From NCBI GenBank assembly GCA_029261715.1, contig JAJDAT010000040.1:1-64000 (forward strand): a DNA stretch of 64,000 nucleotides. The letters are read 5' to 3'. Source of the stretch: Nitrospinia bacterium. GTDB lineage: Bacteria > Nitrospinota > Nitrospinia > Nitrospinales > JAJDAT01. A program made the translations under genes and the position numbers. Under the pieces are notes generated by a model. It did not search any database, was not told the origin of the DNA, and was given only the letters and a program-made list of their open reading frames with translations. Positions 20,100 to 29,687 of the stretch are shown one piece after another (the stretch's first letter is position 1; each line of letters opens with the position of its first letter).

Positions 20100-22595
20100 A
20101 TGGGACCTTTTTTCCCTTATTTTATTTCATATCTTTGCGGTATTTTGGTCGCTTTCCCAGAATCGCGCGATTTTGTTTTTCCGTTTTTCCTTCCTACAGT
20201 TTGCATCTTAACTTCTGCGTTTTTATTAAAAATTTCTAAGAGATGCTTCTCTTATCGCACGCTAGTTTTAACTTGTTTGATCGGTTTTGGTTATTGGAAT
20301 GCCGCTGTCTTTGAACCAAAAAACCTTAAAGCCTCTCTCGAAAATATTATTGAAGAAGCAAATTACGCTCAAATTGAAGGAAACGTTACTCAAATAACTC
20401 CCATCCAAGAAGGTCCGTTTCGATTAATTATGGAAATTACGAAAATCCGATACGATCAAATATGGACTTCAACGGAAGGAAACGCCCGGATAAATATTTA
20501 TTACGAACATCCTCATTTTCAATTTGGGGACCGAATCCAAATTTCAAAAATTAGATTAAAACGACCGCGAAATTTTAAAAACACAGGTCAATTCGATTAT
20601 CGCCGATACCTAAGTTCTAGCGGGATATCATTTATAGGATCCGTTTCTAATCCCAATCAAATAGAAAAAATTGGAAACTTCATTCCTGGTTTTTTTAATA
20701 AAACCCGACAACGCCTCATTGAATTAATAATCGACTCCACTCAGAAAGTCCTACCGACCAGAGAATTTGGTTTGCTTATAGCCATGACGCTCGGCGACAA
20801 AAATTATTTAGAAAAAGACATAAAAGAAAATTTTAGTAGAACAGGCCTTTCTCACTTAATGGCAGTTTCCGGATTACACATAGGTTTTGTAGCTTTTAGT
20901 TTTTTCTACATCATCAAAAAAATTTTTATGAAAGTTTCCGTTCGATATTTTTTGAATGCGGCTCGGTCGGGGATGATTCCCATTTTTGCGGCGGTTTTAG
21001 CCTTAATTCCAACCTTTTTTTACCTTTTTATAGTTGGGCAAAAAATTTCCGCTCTAAGGGCGAGCTTTCTTGCGGGTTTATTTTTCTTCGCTATCTTGGC
21101 TGGTCGAAAAAATCAAATTCTTCACGCGTTAATTTTAGCCGCTTTTTTTATTTTACTTTGGTCTCCTCAAAGCGTTTTGGACATTGGCTTCCAACTATCA
21201 TTTTCCGGAGCTTTAGTAATACTTGCCGCTTACAAATTAGCGTTCGATCCTCCAAAAGACGCCATTGATCGAATGTTAGAAGAACCTGAATGGAAAAAGC
21301 GCTTAAAAACTTGGACATGGGTTTCATCTGCCGCGTATTTCGGAACATTTCCGTTTATCGTGTTTCACTTCCATTCAATCAGCCTAATTGGACTTTTTTT
21401 AAATATTTTATTGGTACCCTTAGCGGGATTATTTATTCCTTTTGCCATAGCGATTATCTCAATAAACTTTTTTATTCCTTATTTTTTGGAAATTTTTACG
21501 AGTCCAATTTCCTGGTTCTTGAAGTTTTTTATTTCGATAACTGAATACTTTGCAAAATGGCAATACTCAGCGGTATTAGCTCCAAAACCTCCAGAAATTT
21601 GGTTCGTCGTATACCCGTTGGCTTTATTTGGAATCCTTTATAGCGTTTATTTATTTCAAAGAAGACATTTAAAAAACCAAAAAGAAACTGTTGAAAAACG
21701 TTTGCGTATCCTCCTTCCACTTTCAACCTTGATGACTGTATGCGCTATTTTTTGGATCATTTGGCCTCGCCTACTTTTACTAAACTCAAATCAGCTTAAG
21801 ATGACGGTACTAGACGTTGCTCAAGGAGAATCAATTTTTATTGAATTTCCCAATGGAAAAAATCTTTTGGTAGACGGTGGAGGATTTTATAAGAACAGCT
21901 TAGACATTGGACGTAACGTTGTCGCTCCCTTTATATTGAATAAGGGGTACGGCTCAGTTGATTACCTGTTAGCTACACATTCCGATCAAGATCATATTTC
22001 TGGCTTGGAAAGCATTGTCGGTTATTTAGACGTTCAAAATTTTCTTTTTGCAACTATGTTGTCTGAAGACCCTCGGATAAAAAAATTAGCTGAAAACGCC
22101 AAAATTGTAGGAACTAAAATTTCTCAAATCTCTCCTAAAAGTATTTTAAAAATCGGAGATGTTTCTCTAAACTTTCTTCATCCTAGCGAATCATTCGTAA
22201 AAAGTTTAAAAAAGGCTAGGTACAAAAACCGAAATAACCAATCTTTGGTTTTTAGGTTAGATTACAAAAATTTTAGCGCATTGCTAACAGGGGACATTGA
22301 AGCGGAAGCGGAAAACTATTTAGTCGAAACCAAAGTTCATCTATCAACAACCATTCTTAAGTTGCCACATCATGGAAGTAAATCTTCCTCTACATCTAAG
22401 TTCTTAAAAGCAGTACAACCAAAAGCTGTTTTGGTTTCTTCTGGATACTTGAACCGATTTGGCCATCCTCACCCTAGTGTTTTGAATCGAGTGCAGAAAA
22501 ATGGGTCGGAAATTTGGCGAACAGACTTGAATGGGGCTCTTACGGTAATTACTAATGGGAAAACTTACGAAATAAAATCCTTCGAAAACAATTAA
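20100..22595 (+). CDS. comEC: DNA uptake channel / hydrolase ComEC/Rec2 family
   Basis: 831 residues. N-terminal membrane helices and DUF4131 region (~1-190), the competence membrane domain (~215-500, starting LIAMTLGDKNYLEKD and AVSGLHIGFVAF), and a C-terminal metallo-beta-lactamase-like domain (~570-830). Metal ligands are in ATHSDQDHISGL, LLTGDIEAEAE and LPHHGSKSS. ComEC carries single-stranded DNA across the inner membrane during transformation, and the MBL part probably degrades the other strand. The pilin-like gene at 8418 could belong to the same capability, but no ComEA/ComF is here. Confidence 0.93.
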   Translation: MGPFFPYFISYLCGILVAFPESRDFVFPFFLPTVCILTSAFLLKISKRCFSYRTLVLTCLIGFGYWNAAVFEPKNLKASLENIIEEANYAQIEGNVTQITPIQEGPFRLIMEITKIRYDQIWTSTEGNARINIYYEHPHFQFGDRIQISKIRLKRPRNFKNTGQFDYRRYLSSSGISFIGSVSNPNQIEKIGNFIPGFFNKTRQRLIELIIDSTQKVLPTREFGLLIAMTLGDKNYLEKDIKENFSRTGLSHLMAVSGLHIGFVAFSFFYIIKKIFMKVSVRYFLNAARSGMIPIFAAVLALIPTFFYLFIVGQKISALRASFLAGLFFFAILAGRKNQILHALILAAFFILLWSPQSVLDIGFQLSFSGALVILAAYKLAFDPPKDAIDRMLEEPEWKKRLKTWTWVSSAAYFGTFPFIVFHFHSISLIGLFLNILLVPLAGLFIPFAIAIISINFFIPYFLEIFTSPISWFLKFFISITEYFAKWQYSAVLAPKPPEIWFVVYPLALFGILYSVYLFQRRHLKNQKETVEKRLRILLPLSTLMTVCAIFWIIWPRLLLLNSNQLKMTVLDVAQGESIFIEFPNGKNLLVDGGGFYKNSLDIGRNVVAPFILNKGYGSVDYLLATHSDQDHISGLESIVGYLDVQNFLFATMLSEDPRIKKLAENAKIVGTKISQISPKSILKIGDVSLNFLHPSESFVKSLKKARYKNRNNQSLVFRLDYKNFSALLTGDIEAEAENYLVETKVHLSTTILKLPHHGSKSSSTSKFLKAVQPKAVLVSSGYLNRFGHPHPSVLNRVQKNGSEIWRTDLNGALTVITNGKTYEIKSFENN

Positions 22596-22688
22596 CCCCT
22601 TAAAAAACTGTAATAATCATTGAGATTTTAACCTGAATTTGTTATAAAGTTTGTTTCCCTAAATATTAAAAATAGAGACAATCTCAAA

Positions 22689-22892
22689 ATGGCCACTACT
22701 GAAAAATTACAGGAATATGTTAAAGCCGCTAAAGAAAAATTGGCGGAAGCTAAAAAAGGTTCTGAAGGTGTAGAACAAATTCGGAAACTCGTAAAGAAAT
22801 CTAAAAGACTTAGCCGAAAAATCGGTAAAAGAGCCTACGCTCAAAAGAAAATGGAAGAAAAATCCAAATCCAAAAAGGATAAAGCTGCTTAA
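22689..22892 (+). CDS. small lysine-rich helical protein
   Basis: 67 residues, very basic, predicted as a long helix or coiled coil by its heptad-like spacing (EKLQEYVKAAKEKLAEAKK) with a Lys/Ser tail. No cysteine, no membrane segment. It lies 34 bp before gatC in the same direction. The composition suggests nucleic-acid or ribosome association, but no family is recognised. Confidence 0.6.
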   Translation: MATTEKLQEYVKAAKEKLAEAKKGSEGVEQIRKLVKKSKRLSRKIGKRAYAQKKMEEKSKSKKDKAA

Positions 22893-22926
22893 CCACAGTC
22901 TTTAAGCTTTTTTCTACTACCCACCC

Positions 22927-23214
22927 ATGACGGAAAAAAAATTCGATATCGATAATCTTGCCAAATTGGCAAGGATTAATCTTAGCGATTCAGAGAAATC
23001 TAAATTGGAAGGCCACTTGGGCCAAATTTTAGAATACGTTGAATTACTAAGCCAAATCGACACGTCTGACGTGAAGCCAACTTCTCATGTTTTACCTCTT
23101 CGAAACGTTTGTCGAGAAGATAAAGTTACTCCAAAAGATGACACAGTTAACTACTTGGAATTAGCTCCACAAAAAGATAAGGGACATTATGAAGTTCCTC
23201 AAATCATCTCATAA
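22927..23214 (+). CDS. gatC: Asp-tRNA(Asn)/Glu-tRNA(Gln) amidotransferase subunit C
   Basis: 95 residues. GatC wraps around GatA and stabilises the GatCAB complex that amidates mischarged Glu-tRNA(Gln) and Asp-tRNA(Asn). Family marks: LAKLARINLSDSEK near the start, GQILEYVELLSQIDTSDVKPTSHV, and LRNVCREDKV. It is directly followed by gatA (3-bp gap). gatB is not in the window. Confidence 0.95.
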   Translation: MTEKKFDIDNLAKLARINLSDSEKSKLEGHLGQILEYVELLSQIDTSDVKPTSHVLPLRNVCREDKVTPKDDTVNYLELAPQKDKGHYEVPQIIS

Positions 23215-23217
23215 TCC

Positions 23218-24669
23218 ATGCATCGGAAAACCATTCTCCAAGCTAGAGACGATTTAAAAAACAAAAAATATTCCGCTTGTGAATTGCTAGAAGCAATTTA
23301 TAACCGAATAGACTCCGTCGAAGAAAAAGTCCGTTCTTATATTCATTTGTCAAAAGAATTAGCGCTTGAACAAGCGAAAGAGGCAGACGCTCGCCTTGCT
23401 TCTGGAGATGATGCGCCCCTTTTAGGTATCCCTATCGCCTTAAAAGACCTTATTTGCACCAAAGGGTCTCGGACGACCTGTGGTTCCAAAATTTTAGATA
23501 ATTTTGTTTCTCCATATGACGCAACAGTTGTTAAAAAATTAAAAGAAGCTGGAGCGGTAATCATTGGAAAAACAAATATGGACGAATTTGCAATGGGCTC
23601 CACAACAGAGTCCTCTGCTTATTATCCAACAGCAAACCCTTGGGATTTGTCTAGAACCCCTGGCGGTTCTAGCGGTGGCTCTGCTGCTGCTGTAGCGGCT
23701 AACGAATGCATAGCCGCTTTAGGTAGCGATACTGGAGGTTCCATCCGACAACCGGCAAGCTTTTGTGGGGTTACAGGTTTAAAACCCACTTATGGAAGAG
23801 TCTCTCGTTTTGGATTAGTCGCCTTTGCCTCATCTTTTGACCAAATCGGACCGGTAACTAAAACTGTCGCCGATGCAGCCTATCTAAGCGGAATCATTTG
23901 CGGTAACGACCCTATGGACTCTACTTCCGCCAATGTCTCTGTTCCAGATTTTATGGCGGGTTTAGAAAAGAATGTTAAAGGTTTAAAAGTCGGGCTTCCA
24001 AAAGAATACTTTTCATCTGGGGTAGACCCAGAAGTTCTAGAAAATGTCCAAAACTCCATAAAGGCATTGGAAAAGTTGGGAATCGAACCAGTAGAAATCG
24101 AATTGCCACATACCCAATATGCCGTTGCAACTTATTATATTTTAGCTTGCGCAGAAGCTAGTGCGAATCTTTCCCGGTTTGACGGCGTTAAGTATGGATT
24201 CAGGTCTGAGAGTTCGGGAGATTTAAATAAAATGTACACGAATACCCGTCAAGAGGGATTCGGAGACGAAGTTAAACGCAGAATTATATTAGGGGCTTTT
24301 GCTCTTAGCTCTGGGTACTACGATGCGTATTACATCAAAGGACAAAAGGTAAGAACTTTAATTAAAAAAGATTTCGATCAAGCTTTTGAAAAATGCGATT
24401 TTATTGCTGGACCTAATTCCCCTGTACCAGCTTTTAAACTTAATGAGAAATTAAACGACCCTCTTCAGATGTATCTTTCAGATATTTTTACGCTTTCCGT
24501 AAACCTCGCCGGGCTTCCCGGAATGTCTATTCCTTGCGGATTTACTTCTCAAAACTTACCAGTTGGTTTGCAGCTAATTGGCCGCCCTTTTGACGAAGAA
24601 ACCATCCTAAATATTGGAAACCAGTTTCAAAAAGAGACAGATTTCCATAAGAAATTTCCCAATTTATAG
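23218..24669 (+). CDS. gatA: Asp-tRNA(Asn)/Glu-tRNA(Gln) amidotransferase subunit A
   Basis: 483 residues. The glutaminase subunit of GatCAB releases ammonia from glutamine for transamidation. The amidase-signature Ser-cisSer-Lys triad is intact: K76 (IALKDL), S151 (PGGSSGGS) and S175 ([10 protein letters not shown]), at the spacing of characterised GatA proteins. Full length. Its presence implies that this organism makes Gln-tRNA and/or Asn-tRNA indirectly. A GCTTTTT/AAAAAGC hairpin just after the stop (24674-24690) is a weak terminator candidate. Confidence 0.97.
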   Translation: MHRKTILQARDDLKNKKYSACELLEAIYNRIDSVEEKVRSYIHLSKELALEQAKEADARLASGDDAPLLGIPIALKDLICTKGSRTTCGSKILDNFVSPYDATVVKKLKEAGAVIIGKTNMDEFAMGSTTESSAYYPTANPWDLSRTPGGSSGGSAAAVAANECIAALGSDTGGSIRQPASFCGVTGLKPTYGRVSRFGLVAFASSFDQIGPVTKTVADAAYLSGIICGNDPMDSTSANVSVPDFMAGLEKNVKGLKVGLPKEYFSSGVDPEVLENVQNSIKALEKLGIEPVEIELPHTQYAVATYYILACAEASANLSRFDGVKYGFRSESSGDLNKMYTNTRQEGFGDEVKRRIILGAFALSSGYYDAYYIKGQKVRTLIKKDFDQAFEKCDFIAGPNSPVPAFKLNEKLNDPLQMYLSDIFTLSVNLAGLPGMSIPCGFTSQNLPVGLQLIGRPFDEETILNIGNQFQKETDFHKKFPNL

Positions 24670-25152
24670 TTAAGCTTTTTGGCAAAAAGCACTAAGAAAA
24701 CGATTTTAATTTTAATTTGATAATCATTTTCAAATTTTTTAAAAAACCTATAAATGCGCCTAAAATAAGGCTGGAAAGAAGGTAATTTTTCTTCCTTGTG
24801 AAAAAAAAATGTTCTCTTACGATATTATAAGCCATAGCAAAGCCAAAAAGCCTGTAACTACTTATTTTTCAACGTTTTTTAATATCGACTATTTTTTAAC
24901 CGAATTGCATTGCAGGTCTATCTTACGGGGTATAGCGCCCCTTGATCGCTTTTTTTCCACAAGTTTTTCACAGTTTTTGTGAAAAACGTTGTAAAGGGTT
25001 GTTTTTCATCAGTTTCTCAATCAATTATCAAAATGATACACAAAAAAACCGTTTATTTAGAATTTTCAAAAATTGAAAAATCAAAAAATTTACAGTCTTT
25101 TTAGCCTTTAATTATTAGTTTTTGGTTCTAATAATTGAGAACTTGTCGAAGT
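24670..25152. other. AT-rich intergenic region with DnaA-box-like cluster
   Basis: About 480 bp between the convergent gatA and glycosyltransferase genes, with no ORF. Three 9-mers matching TTWTNCACA lie within 35 bp: TTTTCCACA (24953-24961), TTTTTCACA (24964-24972) and its reverse complement (24978-24986). The last two form a perfect inverted repeat GTTTTTCAC/GTGAAAAAC. The surroundings are strongly AT-rich. It could be a DnaA-binding region or just an AT-rich hairpin. No dnaA, dnaN or gidA is nearby. Confidence 0.35.
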
Positions 25153-25860
25153 TTAATTAGTTTTTTTTATTCGTTTAAACCGGTACTTGATTAGTACCCA
25201 AATCGCTATGAAACCGTCTTTCCATTGAATCTTTTTACCCTCTTTCCATGACCGTGGCCGGTAGGATATAGGAACTTCATAGATTGGAATTTTACGAAGT
25301 AAGATTTTAGCGGTGACTTCAGGACAAAATTCGAACCCATCGCTACAAAGATCCAGGCTTTTTAATAACTCTGTTTTAAAGACCTTATAACAAGTTGGTT
25401 CGTCCGTAATTTGCGATCCATACAAAAAATTAGTTATTCCACTCAATAATCTTCCTCCCCAATAAAATACAAAAGAAGATCGGGCATTATTGCTTGATAA
25501 AATTCTTGACCCGTAAACAACCTCAAGTTGAGAATCGTCAAAAAAAGGTTTGATCAATTGCGGATATTCTTTTGGATCGTACTCTAGATCTGCGTCTTGA
25601 ATAAGAATTAGATCGCCATTGGCAACATCAAGCCCCGTTCGAATTGCCGCTCCTTTTCCTCTGTTTTTTTCGTGCTTAATAAATTTAAAATCAGGCGCAA
25701 AATCTTGCTCCATTTTTTCTAAAATTTTAGTCGAGTTATCCGAGGAACCATCATCTACAGCGATGATCTCTTTTTCTAAAGGAGTCTCTCTTATTCTTTG
25801 GACAATTTCTTCAAGAGTGGCCTCTTCGTTAAAAACAGGCACAATAATCGAAAGTTTCAT
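25153..25860 (-). CDS. family 2 glycosyltransferase (dolichol-phosphate-mannose-synthase-like)
   Basis: 235 residues, a GT-A fold. LSIIVPVFNEEATLEEIV at the start, VDDGSSDNS for the nucleotide sugar, the metal-binding QDADLEYDP, and a C-terminal YRPRSWKEGKKIQWKDG segment usual in DPM1/polyprenyl-phosphate glycosyltransferases. No C-terminal membrane helices, so it acts at the inner face of the membrane as a peripheral protein. It would load a polyprenyl phosphate with a sugar. The GT-C enzyme at 31959-33881 is a conceivable user of such a donor. Confidence 0.9.
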   Translation of the reverse strand: MKLSIIVPVFNEEATLEEIVQRIRETPLEKEIIAVDDGSSDNSTKILEKMEQDFAPDFKFIKHEKNRGKGAAIRTGLDVANGDLILIQDADLEYDPKEYPQLIKPFFDDSQLEVVYGSRILSSNNARSSFVFYWGGRLLSGITNFLYGSQITDEPTCYKVFKTELLKSLDLCSDGFEFCPEVTAKILLRKIPIYEVPISYRPRSWKEGKKIQWKDGFIAIWVLIKYRFKRIKKTN

Positions 25861-25997
25861 TTATTAATTTAACGTTTAAAAAATGGATTTTAAATTGACT
25901 CAGGGATGAAATTCCACTACTCTTACAGGTTTCTTAACGAAATAATAGACCCAAGAAGGCTTCCGGTTCGTCTGGACGTAACAAAGAGAGGATTCAT

Positions 25998-26168
25998 ATG
26001 AAAGTAGGAGACACCATTAAATTTGAATTTGCGGGGAAGAAAAAAGAAGGCTTAGTTCACAAACTTTTTCCCAACATGGTTTATCTTAAAGTAGATTTTG
26101 AAAAGGATAAAGGAAAGATCGTAAAAAGAAAGCTAAATGTATTACAACCTCCCAAAGGTAAAAAATAA
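25998..26168 (+). CDS. small basic KOW/SH3-like protein
   Basis: A 56-residue gene with an AGAGAGGA ribosome site seven bases before its ATG. The protein starts MKVGDTIKFEFAGKKKEG and alternates hydrophobic and charged residues (GLVHKLFPNMVYLKVDF), as in a small beta-barrel of SH3/KOW type, then ends in a lysine-rich tail. Probably nucleic-acid-binding by composition. It lies between the divergently read glycosyltransferase gene and the convergent SurA-like gene. Too short for routine gene calling, but the ribosome site and composition support it. Confidence 0.6.
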   Translation: MKVGDTIKFEFAGKKKEGLVHKLFPNMVYLKVDFEKDKGKIVKRKLNVLQPPKGKK

Positions 26169-26198
26169 ATTTAGCGCCTAAGAGTTCCAAAGGTATCA

Positions 26199-27224
26199 TT
26201 AAAAATATACTTTTACGTCTGCTTTTTTCCTAAGATGATGCACATATTCTTCAGTTTGCTTTTTTAATTTTTGTGCCCTAATCTTCTTTTCAATACCTTT
26301 TTTAACGGTATCAAAAGGGGTGTAACCGCCAGGTTTTTTATCGGTTACTTTTAGAATATGTAATCCATGGCGGGTTTTAAAAACAGAAGAAACCTCGCCT
26401 ACTTTCATCGAAAAAGCTTTATCTGAAAACGCCGGTAACATTTTCTTGCGGGTAAAAAAACCTAAATCCCCGCCTTTTTTACCCAAGCTGTCTTGAGAAT
26501 GTTTTTTGGCTGCCTCAGCAAAGTCTGCCCCTTTCCGAACTTCTTCCATAACTTTTTCTAGTTCTATTTTAGCTTTTTCTTCAGCTTGAGGGCCTTGACT
26601 CATATCTATTTTTCTTAAAATAACGCTTGCGCGCATTTTGTCATCTTCCCAAAACATGCGCTTGTTTTTTTCGTAAAAACCCTTAGTTTCTTCCGCGTTT
26701 AACTTTACATGGGGGGCAATTTCTCTTTCGACAACCGCGTCGACCAACACTTCTGGCTTTAATTCATCTTTTAACTCTTCTAACGTGATTTTTCTTCTTT
26801 TTAAAGCCATTTCAAATTGATGATCCGATTTAAAATCAGACCTGATCATATATATTTTTTTTTCTAATAGCTCTGAAGTAGCCTTAATTCCTAAAGAGTC
26901 TGCATGTTGCAATAATAATGCTCTTCCAATTTCATTATCAATCAACCGTTTGACTTCCGCCTTTTCTTGATCGGGAGTTACTTTATGACCCCCGCTTTTT
27001 TGATGACGTATATACTGCTTTAGTTTTCCCCAAATGTACTGATTCGAAATATCTTTGCCATTAACTCGAGCCACAACAGCTGGGACTTTAATATTTGGAT
27101 CGTCTTCAGCATGACTATGCCCTGCATGGGCTCCCGCTTGGACGATCCAAGCAAATAAACAAAAAATATTAACAATAAAAATTAGCGATTTCTTTGAATT
27201 GCATGAAAACATATTTTTACTCAC
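26199..27224 (-). CDS. exported parvulin-type peptidyl-prolyl isomerase (SurA/PrsA-like)
   Basis: 341 residues. N-terminal Sec signal (hydrophobic core ~13-30), then a SurA_N-like helical domain (~50-190) and one parvulin domain (~195-300), recognised by KKHSQDSLGKKGGDLGFFTRKKM and FKTRHGLHILKV. It would fold secreted or outer-membrane proteins in the periplasm. The mature N-terminus bears a short histidine-rich piece (HAGHSHAEDD), a possible metal-binding tail. Monocistronic. Confidence 0.88.
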   Translation of the reverse strand: MSKNMFSCNSKKSLIFIVNIFCLFAWIVQAGAHAGHSHAEDDPNIKVPAVVARVNGKDISNQYIWGKLKQYIRHQKSGGHKVTPDQEKAEVKRLIDNEIGRALLLQHADSLGIKATSELLEKKIYMIRSDFKSDHQFEMALKRRKITLEELKDELKPEVLVDAVVEREIAPHVKLNAEETKGFYEKNKRMFWEDDKMRASVILRKIDMSQGPQAEEKAKIELEKVMEEVRKGADFAEAAKKHSQDSLGKKGGDLGFFTRKKMLPAFSDKAFSMKVGEVSSVFKTRHGLHILKVTDKKPGGYTPFDTVKKGIEKKIRAQKLKKQTEEYVHHLRKKADVKVYF

Positions 27225-27383
27225 TTTGGAGTTTATAGGAAATTCATAACCATCTTGTTTTTGATGAAGCCTTTGTATTTTAACCTAATCTTCTGTTGAA
27301 ATAATGTCAACCCGTTTTCGTTAGCTCAGTTTTTATATAGGATATTCCATTTTTCTTTTTCAAAATAATCAGAGGTTCTTAAA

Positions 27384-28595
27384 TTATAAATTTTTTGCCA
27401 ATTGTCGATAGAAAAAAATCGCGACACACGAAATCAAGAAAAGAACAAACACAGCCGCCCGATACTTAAACGTTTCTGTTGAGCTAAACGCCCAAACGAC
27501 CAATCCCCAAATCAAAGGGCCAAAAATCGACGCCATCTTTCCAGCCAGGCTATATAAACCAAAAAATTCGCCTAATTTTTCTTTAGGAGCTAATTCTACT
27601 AAAAAAGACCGACTGACTACCCAAACACCCCCCATACCAATACCCGCAAGCGGACCCACTACCCAAAACATTGCCTCAGTTTGGCTAACTGCAATCATGA
27701 GCAATACCACGGCCCACAGAATCAATACGAACCAATATGATAGGCGATTGCCTTTTGCTTTTACCAACCAACCTATGCCAAAAGAACCCACCATTGCCGC
27801 TAAGGTAGCCACAATCATGAATGTATTGATTTGGTTGTCGTCAAAGCCAATTACTTTATTTGCATAAATCGACATAAACGCGATTATGGTATTAACCACG
27901 TCTAAAATTAAAAAATGAATTAAAACAAATTTAATTAAGTTTTTATATTTAGAAGCTTCTTGGTAGGTTTTTTTTAAAGTTTGGAAAGTTTTAGAAAATT
28001 GAACTTTCGAAACGTTTTCTTGTTCAGGATCTTTTACAAAAATCAAACAAGGCAAAGCAAAAATCAAAAAAATTAACGCAGTCGGGAAAAAAGCGGCTAA
28101 TCTGCCTCCCTCTTCGACAAAAGGTTTAACGGCCAATAAACCTACTACAGAACCAAGGTATCCAAGAGCGACGCCATAACCGGAAATCAAACCAACATTT
28201 GTTCCTTTGGAAATTTGCGGCAGCATCCCATTATAAAAAACCATAGCTGACTGATAACAATAGTTTGCTAAGAAAAAGCAGCAAAGCCCAATTGCCAATT
28301 GATCGAAGAAACCGATTGCGGATGTAGCGGCTACGCAAATTAAGGTTAGGATGGTTAATGGAATTCTTCGGCGACCTGTCTGGTCAGAAATCGTTCCAAA
28401 AATTGGAACGCTTAAAGCGACGGCTAACATTGAACCGGAAAGTACAACGCTATAAAGAAGATCAGAACCCCCTTTGTCTACCGTCACCCACAAAGCAAAA
28501 TAAAGGGAAATGACATTCATCGAAAATATCGTATTGGCAAAGTCGTAAAAAGACCACGATACGATAGCTAAAACGTTTGGTTTTTCAACCTTCAT
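27384..28595 (-). CDS. MFS transporter, UMF1/Atg22-like family
   Basis: 403 residues, about twelve membrane helices. The opening SWSFYDFANTIFSMNVISLYF and the SDQTGRRR loop between helices 2 and 3 are characteristic of the UMF1 (Atg22-like) MFS family, whose bacterial substrates are largely unknown. The start overlaps the end of the FGE-fold gene by 4 bp, and that gene overlaps the zinc-ribbon gene by 4 bp: a coupled three-gene operon. Confidence 0.88.
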   Translation of the reverse strand: MKVEKPNVLAIVSWSFYDFANTIFSMNVISLYFALWVTVDKGGSDLLYSVVLSGSMLAVALSVPIFGTISDQTGRRRIPLTILTLICVAATSAIGFFDQLAIGLCCFFLANYCYQSAMVFYNGMLPQISKGTNVGLISGYGVALGYLGSVVGLLAVKPFVEEGGRLAAFFPTALIFLIFALPCLIFVKDPEQENVSKVQFSKTFQTLKKTYQEASKYKNLIKFVLIHFLILDVVNTIIAFMSIYANKVIGFDDNQINTFMIVATLAAMVGSFGIGWLVKAKGNRLSYWFVLILWAVVLLMIAVSQTEAMFWVVGPLAGIGMGGVWVVSRSFLVELAPKEKLGEFFGLYSLAGKMASIFGPLIWGLVVWAFSSTETFKYRAAVFVLFLISCVAIFFYRQLAKNL

Positions 28596-29386
28596 TTGAT
28601 AGGAAGAACAGTGCGAAAACCATAAATTTCGTTTTTTATGGAAGGATGGTTACGAGCTCTGCGTGTTACCCGGACTCCCTCAATTTCATTAGCCCAAGAA
28701 CCGCCTCGTAAAACTTTTTTTCGCCCAGTTTGAGGTCCTTCAGGATTGCGCTCAGGACTGTACCGGTAATATTCTTTTTGATACCAGTCTTGGCACCATT
28801 CCCAAACATTCCCGGCCATATTAAAAACGCCAAAGGGACTCATCCCGGATTTATAGTAATCCACGGGCGCCGTGTAAGGGTAATTATCGCTTTCTCCATA
28901 AATATTAACAAAATAAAAAAAGAAACCCTTATCCCACTTGCCTCCCCAGGGAAACGCTCTTCCATCAGTTCCACGAGCCGCTTTTTCCCATTCCGCTTCG
29001 CTGGGTAGCCTTCTTCCCAACCAACGTGCATATGCCATAGCGTCAGACCAGTTAACTCCAACTACGGGACTTTTAGGATCGTTAAAACGCTCGTCTTCCC
29101 AATATTTTGGCTGAGGATGACCGGTTGCAAGCATGAATTTTTCATAATCAGCATTGCTCACCTCAAACTGATCAATGTAGTAACTCGATGTGTAAACAAA
29201 ATGGCTTGGACCTTCATCTTCCGAACCCAAAGAAGAAGATCCCATTTCAAAATAACCCTCTGGAATATAAATCATTCCCTCAGGAGTTTGGGACTGGATT
29301 TGGGCAAAAATAGAGGTTGGAAAACTAAAGAAAAATAAACAGGGGAGTAAAAAACTAAGAAAAAAAAGATTGAAAGAATTTCTCAT
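28592..29386 (-). CDS. exported formylglycine-generating-enzyme-fold protein (SUMF1/EgtB family)
   Basis: 264 residues with an N-terminal signal peptide (~1-28). The FGE-sulfatase fold covers the rest: MIYIPEGYFEMGS, VNWSDAMAYARWLGRRLPSEAEWEKAARG, NMAGNVWEWCQDW, LRGGSWAN and YGFRTV. The position where true formylglycine-generating enzymes have a cysteine before the Arg (CRxAxR) reads GVRVTRRAR, so the sulfatase-activating chemistry is unlikely. No sulfatase is nearby. It may be a structural or ligand-binding member. ATGA overlaps with both neighbours. Confidence 0.88.
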   Translation of the reverse strand: MRNSFNLFFLSFLLPCLFFFSFPTSIFAQIQSQTPEGMIYIPEGYFEMGSSSLGSEDEGPSHFVYTSSYYIDQFEVSNADYEKFMLATGHPQPKYWEDERFNDPKSPVVGVNWSDAMAYARWLGRRLPSEAEWEKAARGTDGRAFPWGGKWDKGFFFYFVNIYGESDNYPYTAPVDYYKSGMSPFGVFNMAGNVWEWCQDWYQKEYYRYSPERNPEGPQTGRKKVLRGGSWANEIEGVRVTRRARNHPSIKNEIYGFRTVLPIK

Positions 29387-29598
29387 GAAAGATCGAAAAA
29401 TCCGATATAGGTCACTGGGTTCTCTTTAGGAGGTGTCTTGGGTTGAATTGCTTCTATCTCCTCAATATCTTCAATATGAATCCATTTATAATGGCCATTC
29501 CAGCAATTCAAAGTCAAAACAGAATTACCGTGTAAATCGGTTGTCTTATTTAGAAAGACAGGAGCTTGACATTTTTGGCAACTACCATGGAGTTCCAT
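29383..29598 (-). CDS. small zinc-ribbon-like protein
   Basis: 71 residues. CQKC near residues 7-10 and a later Cys/His set (LNCWNGHYKWIH) could form one zinc site. The C-terminal part is acidic and then proline-rich. No signal peptide. First gene of the operon with the FGE-fold protein and the MFS transporter, with a 4-bp overlap. A perfect 14-bp palindrome lies 90 bp upstream. Function unknown. Confidence 0.6.
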   Translation of the reverse strand: MELHGSCQKCQAPVFLNKTTDLHGNSVLTLNCWNGHYKWIHIEDIEEIEAIQPKTPPKENPVTYIGFFDLS

Positions 29599-29687
29599 CG
29601 ATTTTATCCCTAAAATTTACTGGTATCCGCTTCCTAAGCAAGAAACCGGAATTCGAAGGTCATATTCTTCATATATTCCACAAGTTA

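Noticed and set aside
24921-24945. GGGG/CCCC hairpin as terminator
   Set aside because: Four-bp stem only, with T residues not directly adjacent. Too weak to call.
28592-29386. sulfatase-activating formylglycine-generating enzyme
   Set aside because: The fold is right, but the conserved catalytic cysteine before the Arg (CRxAxR) is replaced by valine, and no sulfatase is nearby.
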